Assembly: GCA_003260075.1 (NCBI GenBank) | Contig: QLIY01000101.1 | Coordinates: 1-64,000, forward strand | Length of the DNA stretch: 64,000 nucleotides | Origin: Phallusia mammillata | Lineage: Eukaryota > Chordata > Ascidiacea > Phlebobranchia > Ascidiidae | Direction: 5' to 3' | In this document: piece after piece, positions 45,901 through 64,000 of the stretch | Position numbering within the stretch: position 1 is the stretch's first letter | How the letters are laid out: every line of letters starts with the position of its first letter | Program-made: the position numbers and the translations under genes | The notes under the pieces: model-generated | Seen by the model: the letters and a program-made list of their open reading frames with translations, nothing else | Databases searched by the model: none | What the model was told of the DNA's origin: nothing

Positions 45901-48900
45901 TTTTCTGCCTGTTACTCCCGACAAACTGGGGTATCATTAGATGGCTACACCATCCATACAGCCACCCCCCCCCCCAAGGTAGTTGCTTGGCCATTTTAAA
46001 GACGTTTCCTCTGTGGTTTATGCCCAGCTGTGGCATCAGACAGAATTGGAAATGTATGGATTTTCTGCCTGTTACTCCCGACAAACTGGGGTATCATTAG
46101 ATAGCTACACTATCCATACAGCCCAAGTCATTTCACCAGCTGCACTGATGAGACCTTGTAAGTCGAAACAGTGTGCACTGCAGCTTACTTATGAGCAATA
46201 TTTATTCACAAAAAAAGTTTACGAAATATTTTACACTTGGTCCCACCTTTTTCTCTTCCTCTTGTTTTCTCTTTTCCTCTTCGGCTTTTTCCATCTCGTC
46301 TCGCTCCTGCTGAGCCTGTCTCCTCTCCTGTCTCTCAATCTCCATTGCTTCCCTCATCTTTCTTCTCTCTTCCTTTTCCTGCATCTTCTTCAACTTCTTT
46401 GCTCCCATTTTGGCTGAAGACTCTTCTGGAATATTTTCTCTAAGACTTTCTTCATCTGAATCTTCATACGCATCTTGTTGCCGATGTCTAGAACACAAAA
46501 TATTCTGATTAAAGTTTTTACCACAGTTATTTACAGTTTGTTTTTTTGATAATTGACTTACAATACTTAAAAAAGGGTCTTTAAATGTGTTATTTCAAAG
46601 TTGAAGTATTAAAATTCTAACGGTCAAGTTTATTAAATCACACAGACAGTTAATTTTGAACAATCACTGATCACATTTGGCAGAGCATTTGTGTGTACTT
46701 ATTCTTAATATTTTCACAAGCAATGATAGGCAACAGTTTGGGATTAAGTATGTATCTAAAAGAACAGTAGTTTCTAACAGGGGAGGAATTTAAAAACGTT
46801 GGGAGAATTTTAATTTAATTTTTGACATGTGGCTCTGGAAATATAACCTGTAAAGTTGATAAAAGACTAAATTTTTAATTATCTTTGTATTGTTTAGCAT
46901 CTACTATGTAGTATATTAGGGAGGAATAAAAATGTTTAGAATTGCAAAGGAAGGAATCCGTTGAAAAAGGTTGGGAGCCACTGGAATATATCTGTACAAA
47001 ATGAGCTCAATTCATCTGTAATTCCAAATGGCAACCATCTTTCATAAAATCCTACATTGTTACCAATTCAAAGAACGACCAAAACACACTCCAAATAAGT
47101 TTTAAAACACAACAAATCGCAAAGCAGCAATTTTCTTGGACAACAGTGGAAAAAAAGATTTCTTGACAAACCCAACAAAATACAAATCAAATTCTTGAAA
47201 CAGAAAGATACAGACAACATAAAACACTCACATAATCATACCATGTACTGTCTTTGCTCAATTCCTTGGGACCCATAAAGTTTGTTGCACCAATTTGATA
47301 CCAATACAAACCAGTACCAATCAACCCCCCCCCCCAAACACACTCCAAATAAGTTTTAAAACACAACAAATCGCAAAGCAGCATTTTCCTTGGACAACAG
47401 TGAAAAGAAAAGTATTCTGGACAAACCCAACAAAATACAAATCAAATTCTTGAAACAGAAAGATACAGACACACAACAGAAAGATACAGACACACAACAG
47501 AAAGATACAGACAACACAAAACACTCACATAATCATGATAAACATACCACATACTGTCTTCGCTCAATTCCTTGGCGCCCATAAAAATTTGTTCCACCAA
47601 TTTGATACCAATACAAACCAGTACCAATCAAAATTGTATTATTATGTGCGCAAAGTGGAGAAACTATTTTGTACAACAAGTCTTTAAAAATAAGTTTACC
47701 TCTAAATGTTTTTGTGAAAATTTTTGTCTTTTAAGCCTTGATTCAACTAAAAAGAGCCTATAGTTTTTTGCTCAATGCTTTTTAAACTAAGATCGATCTA
47801 TAAAACTAATCATTCTGGGACTATCATTTAAATAACCTTCACAGAACAAACACACCATTCTCCTATAGCTTTCTCATGTTCTCAGCCCGGGCAATAAAAA
47901 AATCTGTATCAGTACAGTTACAACAACATTGCAGAAACAGTGTTCGTGACATAGGCCATTGTCAAAATATTTCAGTCTCCTTGCTTGGGATTTGATTGCT
48001 GTTTTTCGGTTCCATCATCACTGGCTGAATTACTGCAACATTGCATATTTAAATTGTCTACAAGGGTCAATTTAGTGTTTGAGTTATAACTGAGTCATTT
48101 ACACAAACCAAGTCAAATGCAGTATAAAGTTATTAGTCTTGTGCCAAAAATTTAACACTGCTAGTAACAGACAAGACAATTTTAGAGAATCAAAAAATAC
48201 TACCTTTGTCAATTTTGTCAACAAAAGAGTTTGTGATACTTAATTTTCATACATGCAACAGAACTGAAGTATAAGTATGTTTGCAGCTACCCCCCCCCCC
48301 ATAAAGTTATTAGTCTTGTGCCAAAAATTTAACACTGCTAGTAACAGATAAGACAATATTAGAAATCAAAAAATACCACCCTGATACTTAATTTTCATAC
48401 TTCATACATGCAACAGAACTGAAGTATAAGTATGTTTGCAGCTAACATTTATAAAGAATATTTTGAGAAGTTTTAAATCAAACGTATAGCATGGATGTGT
48501 AAAATAATTTTTCATACAGTTTTGTTTTAAATTTCAAATTCCTTAAAGTTCAACATAAATCTAGACATTGTTTTTTTATTTTACTTTACAGCCTTAAATA
48601 ACTACCAAGTGCTTAAAAAAAGGTATTACATTCATAATAAAAGTTGTACAATCAAACATGCCTAGGACATACAATTTAAAGTCGCTTTACAAATGGAAAT
48701 TTTAGCTCATTTAAAAAGTAGAAGTATACATGAAATTACCCCAGTACTTCTATTCTAATTTAACCACGGTATTTATGTTGAAACTTAAAAGGCACTAAAG
48801 TACTAAAAGGCCCCCCCCCCGCCTAGGACATACAATTTAAAGTCGCTTTACAAATGGAAATTTTAGCTTATTTAAAAAGTAGAAGTATACATGAAATTAC

Positions 48901-49389
48901 CCCAGTACTACTATTCTAATTTAACCATGGTATTTATGTTGAAACTTAAAAGGCACTAAAGTACTAAAAGACGGGATGGTTAAACAATATTTGAAAGCTT
49001 ACACTTTCAGATGTAGGAAACAGCATTCTGAACTAACACATTGTGAGTTTTAGTTTGTCAATTTTATTTGCGCGAATTAACAGTTTTAATGAAGACTTGG
49101 TTTTGGCCAAAAAAAATTCTCTAATTTAAACTATGTGTTTATTGGAAGAAAAAAAATGATGGGTGGCAAAAAGCTGCCAATGATGGACTTTCAGCAATTT
49201 AAACACATAGACAGTAATGTGACGTAATCACGCAATTATGTCACTTCACAACCAAAACCTTTGCGTTGATCCAAAATTTGCAATAACCTAGTAACAAAAC
49301 CCTGATTGTGACAGGATTTAGTAATATCTCAAGTACAATTATGCCAAGCCCCGACTAAAAGCTTATTTACATTAGAAAAACGTTGACAC

Positions 49390-49463
<74 letters not shown>

Positions 49464-50020
49464 ACAAGGAAATAACAAGAAAATGGGCATGCGTCGCCTA
49501 AAAGGTTGCCGACCCCTGCTGTAAACTATGGCAGCTGCATGTGAAAATTTAGCATAAAGTACTACATGGTCCTGTTTATTACTTGCGTTGTACCCAGTAT
49601 AATTGATCTTACACATGGACTTATGAGGTTATGCATGCGCACAGGCGAGACATAGTGGTCTTGTAAGCCTGAGATCTTGCCAGAAACTGCCATATTCTGC
49701 ACACTGGCCTATTATTGTGTTATCGGTCGCATTACAAGACAAACCTGTCAGCTTCTTGTTGGATTCGAGCTGCGCCACCCACCCTTCTTCTAGCTCCACC
49801 ACGGGCTGCTGGAACATCAGCTTCACGTTCCCGTGGAACCGGTCGCCTTCGAGCTGTAGAAATTAATTTATTTATATCTTGTAGGTAAGGATTTTTGCTG
49901 TCATTTGTCGGCATAAACGACCGCAACTGTACCTTCGACTGGCTTCTGTTTCGACCTCGTAACAAAATATAATAGAATAGCGACAACAGACGCAGCTACA
50001 ACGTACACAATAGGATTCAT
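42935..50020 (-). CDS. DDRGK1: DDRGK1 (UFBP1), ER-anchored UFMylation adaptor (whole locus)
   Basis: DDRGK1 is an ER membrane protein that works with UFL1 to attach UFM1, in ER-phagy and ribosome quality control. Exons in transcript order: 50020-49933, 49853-49745, 46487-46247, 45156-44995, 44710-44605, 43107-42935. Phases agree; the sum is 879 nt (292 aa plus stop), close to 314 in human. Exon 1 encodes the N-terminal anchor [20 protein letters not shown]. Exon 2 is Arg/Ala-rich. Exon 3 is a charged Glu/Arg/Lys coil with [20 protein letters not shown] (human KIGAKKLRKLEEKQARKAQR). Exon 4 has [19 protein letters not shown]. Exons 5-6 form the C-terminal winged-helix (PCI-like) part with [12 protein letters not shown] and [17 protein letters not shown]. 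Alternate allelic copies of exons 1 and 6 are present. Confidence 0.96.
43498..43660 (-). pseudogene. Second allelic copy of DDRGK1 last exon
   Basis: It repeats the last exon (43107-42935), with its stop at 43498-43500. The coding differences I can read (TCG/TCA and ACT/ACC) are synonymous. The copies are separated by 10-C runs at 43303 and 43384 with a roughly 72-bp islet between, a copy of 42689-42765. This is an unmerged haplotype, not a real exon duplication. Confidence 0.75.
43876..44295. repeat. Foldback element hosting a nested hAT MITE, DDRGK1 intron 5
   Basis: Arms GTAAAACAGAATCAGTC (left) and GACTGATTCTGTTTTAC (right) are inverted. Inside, TATATTTCGCCTATGTGCCA near 43926 mirrors GCGAAATATATATTC near 44050, each beside a CTGATGATG sequence. 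The right arm is split by the hAT-like element at 44071-44250. Confidence 0.7.
44071..44250. mobile_element. hAT-like MITE nested in a foldback element
   Basis: Ends CAGTGGTGGGATTTAAC and GGCTGAATCCCACCACTG, 180 bp like the copy at 31899. Flanks CTTTTATT / CCTTTATT are an 8-bp target duplication with one mismatch. Confidence 0.85.
44876..44941. repeat. Truncated foldback fragment at a gap
   Basis: 'aaaactgctggaagagc' and 'tgcctggcagcaacaattt' match the right end of the element at 19262-19465. The left side is cut by the 10-C run at 44866. Confidence 0.55.
45180..46190. repeat. Tandem array of a 200-280 bp repeat, DDRGK1 intron 3
   Basis: Four to five units share 'cactagccaata', 'agctgcactgatg(g/a)gacc', 'cagtgtgcactgtctgcag' and 'tatgcccagctgtggca'. 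The last two units are separated by the 11-C run at 45965 and look allelic. No coding signal. Confidence 0.65.
46765..46983. mobile_element. hAT-like element, inverted relative of 38634-38848
   Basis: Ends CAGTAGTTTCTAACAGG and GGTTGGGAGCCACTG; the interior mirrors the 38634 copy. No clear target duplication. Confidence 0.65.
49392..49463. other. 72-base C run (probable sized gap)
   Basis: An uninterrupted C tract, followed by the right terminus of a hAT-like element whose left part is not present. Confidence 0.55.
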
Positions 50021-50290
50021 TTTTTATGTCAAAAAGGTAAATCTTTATGCGTTTTAACACACAATCACTTTTTACTTCAAGAACGAATAGAAAATTCCCC
50101 TAATCTAGAACTACGCGTAACCACATAAAAATCATACTAAAACAGGTTGTTTTCAATTTTCAAAATATACATTAAAAAAATGTTGTGAAATACTTAAAAC
50201 ATAACAATGTCCATGATATGTTTTTTGCCCCCCCCCCCGTAGGTAAGGATTTTTGCTGTCATTTGTCGGCATAAACGACCGCAACTTTAC

Positions 50291-50378
50291 CTTCGACTGG
50301 CTTCTGTTTCGACCTTGTAACAAAATATAATAGAATAGCGACAACAGACGCAGCTACAACGTACGCAATAGGATTCAT
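50291..50378 (-). pseudogene. Second allelic copy of DDRGK1 first exon
   Basis: It repeats 50020-49933 with the same start context (ATG at 50378) and a GTAAAG donor instead of GTACAG. It lies on the other side of the C run at 50228. Only one of the two belongs in a haploid model. Confidence 0.7.
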
Positions 50379-50445
50379 TTTTTATGTCAAAACGGTAATT
50401 TTTATGTGTTACAACAAACAATCACTTTTTACTTCAAGAACGAAT

Positions 50446-50446
<1 letters not shown>

Positions 50447-50484
<38 letters not shown>
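50447..50484. other. 38-base C run (probable sized gap)
   Basis: Immediately right of it, the minus strand reads TTTGTATTTTCTGACAG|GATACAAC, an acceptor-like site running into the run, so an exon may be hidden here. Confidence 0.5.
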
Positions 50485-50488
<4 letters not shown>

Positions 50489-50696
50489 GTATCCTGTCAG
50501 AAAATACAAATATATTTGCATTATAAGCAACGGTTAGGTCTTGAACAGGTACAACGCGAACCATCTCCATTGCTTAACGTACGCATTTAGTATTAAGATT
50601 TAAGACACAATTTATTGACACAAAATCAAAGTGGAAAGACATGGGTTTATGACACAGTCAGGTTATTGCGTTAAAATAAATTTATGCCGAGCTTAC

Positions 50697-50823
50697 CCCT
50701 TAGTTTCCATCCAATCCCGATTATAGCTACAACCAACACACTGGCATAAAATCCGAGTACATAATGCATGTAACTTTTATCTGGAAGACCTCGAAAGTCA
50801 TATTTAAATTCTCCTTCATCCAT
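50697..50823 (-). CDS. Short first exon encoding a single-pass membrane segment (unidentified)
   Basis: From ATG at 50823 the frame reads MDEGEFKYDFRGLPDKSYMH, then a hydrophobic stretch YVLGFYASVLVVAIIGIGW and KLR, with a good GTAAGC donor at 50696. The start is preceded by an acceptor-like CCACTGTAGA. I do not recognise the protein. The donor is phase 1, the same as DDRGK1 exon 1, so it could be an alternative first exon of DDRGK1. Equally, an acceptor-like site at about 50494 leads into the gap at 50447-50484 and could begin its own second exon. Read without splicing, the frame ends about 9 codons after the donor. A second, gap-truncated copy with ATG at 51040 keeps the frame with one amino-acid change (R to Q). 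Confidence 0.5.
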
Positions 50824-52151
50824 TCTACAGTGGTTGAGTTTGGGCCCAGGACTTAAGTAAAACTCGCAAGTGATTTAAAAATTATAAAAGTTAACTGAAA
50901 TTACAACAAACGTGTTCATGACTTTTTTTTAAAGAATGTAAACAACTAAGCCCCCCCCCCGCATAAAATCCGAGTACATAATGCATGTAACTTTTATCTG
51001 GAAGACCTTGAAAGTCATATTTAAATTCTCCTTCGTCCATTCTACAGTGATTAATTTTGGGCCAATGACTTTAAGCAAAAATCGCAAGTGATTTAAAAAT
51101 TATGAAAGTTAACTGAAATTACAACAAGCGTGTTCATAACTTTTGTTGACAAAAAATGTAAACAACTAAGTTTAATATGAAACTCTTTTTGAGTATCATA
51201 CTGATAGCACGTTAAAATGAACTATATTTTTTGCCTAAGATGCTGGGTACAGCAAGATATTTCTGAATACATGTCTGACTTTTTGATAATATGACACGAC
51301 GCACGACTACATTTATATTGATACGATACGCTGCATTAGATGTTGATTTGCTGGAAGCTTCGCTTTAAGCATCTGTTAAACTTAGAACGTATGGCGCCCG
51401 CGCTAATTGGGAAATCAAGAGGAAGCTCCAAATCTCCTTTTTCCTCACTTTGTATCCTGCTAAAGAATAGATGCGCTTTCAAGGCAATTGCAAAGGTAGA
51501 CAATATTTAAAATAATGCGTTTCACTTACTACAAGCTTTTATTTTGCATTATTACTTCGATACCTTATAAAATCGGTAACGCTATACCTATAAACACTTC
51601 AAATACAAAGTTAGCGAAAGCCTACCCTATACCTTGTCCGCGCAAGGCATGTAAAACTTGCTCGATTTACAAACATATCCCCCCCCCCTTAACGATTTTG
51701 AATGGCCCGCAACAAAATAAAGTTGGACCACCCTGGCCTACCCTATACATTGTTTTAAAAGGCATGTAAAACTTGCTCGATTTACAAACATATTTTTGAA
51801 CAAAAACATTCGTATAACGGTATGTATAGTATCTACAATCATTTATATTCCCTAAAAATGGATTTGTTTACTGTTTTCTTTAGTCTATTCCGAATAATTA
51901 TAGTTGACATAGACATCGTATCACTAATAAGTTGTGATTGTCAGGATAAAATGCGTCTTGACCAGCGTCCATGGAAACACTTTCATTTTGGTTTGGCGCC
52001 AAACGTCGATATATTTTAGCCAAAAACATTGATAATGTACTAAAAAGCAAGATAAAAACAGCTAGAATTGTAGGTTAAAGGCAAATTACAGTCGACACTC
52101 TCAAGTTTATACACAAGTGGTTTGCTGTGCGCAGCTGAAATTGCATACACC
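50824..52151. promoter_or_regulatory. Divergent intergenic region before the WDR49-type gene
   Basis: It contains the second copy of the small exon (50961-51040), otherwise AT-rich sequence. At 51680-51733 a hAT-like terminus (AAAGTTGGACCACCCTGG) sits directly before 'cctaccctata', which is uninterrupted in the other copy near 51630. Acceptor-like GCTGTGCGCAG ends at about 52135, 16 nt before the WDR49-type ATG. Confidence 0.45.
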
Positions 52152-63174
<11,023 letters not shown>

Positions 63175-63276
63175 ATTTGTTGCGACTTTTTTTTATTGTC
63201 GATGTAAAATGTATTTTTGTGATCATTATGTGACTACAAGAAAACGTGTGTATGGAAAATGCGGTTTACTCTAAAC

Positions 63277-63587
63277 CAGGGGTGTCCAAACTTTTTTTAA
63301 CGGGGGCCAAATTTTACCAGGTAAAGACGCCCGCGGGTCAACGTTTTTTCAGAATTAAGACACAAATTTACGGGATTTAAGGAAATTTTGTGATTTTGTT
63401 GAGTCAGCACCTTCCATTTTACCGGTAAATGAAGTTCCATGGAAAGCTTTTGCGTGATGTAGCGTCGCCAAAACCCAAAAACTTAATCCAAAGTTCCAAA
63501 CTATGGCAGGCCATACGCAACACCATTAAAAAAAACAGCCGCGGGCCACTTAAAATGCCGTCGGGGGTCGCAGTTTGGACACCCCTG
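63277..63587. mobile_element. hAT-like element, perfect target duplication
   Basis: Ends CAGGGGTGTCCAAACTTTT and CAGTTTGGACACCCCTG, flanked by CTCTAAAC at 63269-63276 and 63588-63595. No transposase is present. Confidence 0.9.
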
Positions 63588-63675
63588 CTCTAAACGTTTC
63601 AACAATTGCTATTGTTATCATTTTTGAGAAATCCGTTTGTAATTCGAATTCACCGCCAAGATGTCAAGATGTGAA

Positions 63676-64000
63676 TTAGCACAACCACGTTAGATCACAA
63701 GGTTGTGGGTTTTAATCCTGTTTCTGTCGTGTTACTCTGAGCAAAAAGCTGTAGCGGCATTGTTTCAATCCAGTGGAAGCAATGTGAAACTAAAGTAAAG
63801 TCACCAACTGCCTCAATCGAAATAATCCAACAACAAAAGATGATTCAACGGATTTGCAATAAAACAGGCAGCTCAAAGGCGGACGAATTTTGAGCATAAT
63901 TGCAGTTAGGCGTTGCCCGCCCACCAAGATAAAAATTACAGACAAGCAGACAAGCAGACAAGCAGACAAGCAGACAAGCAGACAAGCAGACAAGCAGACA
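63676..64000 (+). repeat. SINE-like copy ending in an 8-bp microsatellite
   Basis: It matches 58118-58400 up to about 63930, then a tandem (gacaagca)n tract runs from about 63940 to the window end, seven or more units. The position is consistent with a SINE tail repeat. Confidence 0.65.

Larger units (their letters stand above)
46488..49744. other. DDRGK1 intron 2 (3.3 kb)
   Basis: No exon is supported. Contents: the hAT-like element 46765-46983; allelic duplicates around C runs at 47325, 48290 and 48811; a short tandem repeat 'cagaaagatacagacaca' at about 47456-47515; a 72-C run at 49392-49463; and the right end of a hAT-like element (GGTTGCCGACCCCTG, ending about 49519). Confidence 0.6.

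Noticed and set aside
46202..46498. Plus-strand Leu/Ser/Pro-rich frames over this region
   Set aside because: They are antisense shadows of the charged coiled-coil exon of DDRGK1.
49392..49463. G-quadruplex or i-motif forming C tract of biological meaning
   Set aside because: The long C runs share position and context with the fixed 10-C spacers and are better explained as gap filler.
63937..64000. CRISPR-like direct repeats
   Set aside because: A plain 8-bp microsatellite in animal DNA, with no spacers.

Overview
This is eukaryotic, animal nuclear DNA. It is AT-rich, all genes are split by GT-AG introns, and four protein genes can be assembled exon by exon with consistent reading phase. 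The gene families (APC, TRABID/ZRANB1, DDRGK1, a WDR49-type protein), the compact loci, the many small hAT-type elements and the very high allelic divergence (about 4% in a duplicated exon, all synonymous) suggest an ascidian tunicate, perhaps Ciona savignyi-like. The species call is inference.

Layout: (1) 705-28684, minus strand: APC, 21 coding exons, running from an N-terminal coiled coil through armadillo repeats, 15-aa and 20-aa beta-catenin-binding repeats and one clear plus one decayed Axin-binding SAMP motif to a basic Ser/Pro-rich C-terminus. (2) 28685-30200: divergent intergenic region. (3) 30201-41806, plus strand: ZRANB1/TRABID, 11 coding exons, three NZF fingers, an ankyrin-type ubiquitin-binding region and an OTU deubiquitinase domain; predicted 787 aa. 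(4) 42935-50020, minus strand: DDRGK1, the UFMylation adaptor, six exons, predicted 292 aa, convergent with ZRANB1. (5) 50697-50823, minus strand: a short coding exon with one membrane segment, either a separate small gene or an alternative first exon of DDRGK1. (6) 52152 to about 63170, plus strand: a WDR49-type EF-hand/WD40 protein, 18 exons, possibly continuing past the window.

How the genes relate: TRABID is reported to bind and deubiquitinate APC in Wnt signalling, and here the two genes lie head to head about 1.5 kb apart. DDRGK1 belongs to the UFM1 pathway at the ER. The WDR49 family is linked to motile cilia.

Assembly state: about fifty C runs of almost exactly 10 bases, plus eight longer C or G runs, interrupt the window. 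Nearly every 10-base run is followed or preceded by a slightly diverged second copy of adjacent sequence. They look like gap placeholders between unmerged, overlapping allelic contigs, not biology. They duplicate parts of several exons and must be collapsed before any gene model is used.

The introns hold many non-autonomous hAT-like elements (several with perfect 8-bp target duplications), foldback elements, tRNA-derived SINE pieces, tandem arrays, and several repeat families sharing a hairpin motif that resembles the hammerhead-ribozyme core. I found no convincing new multi-gene system.
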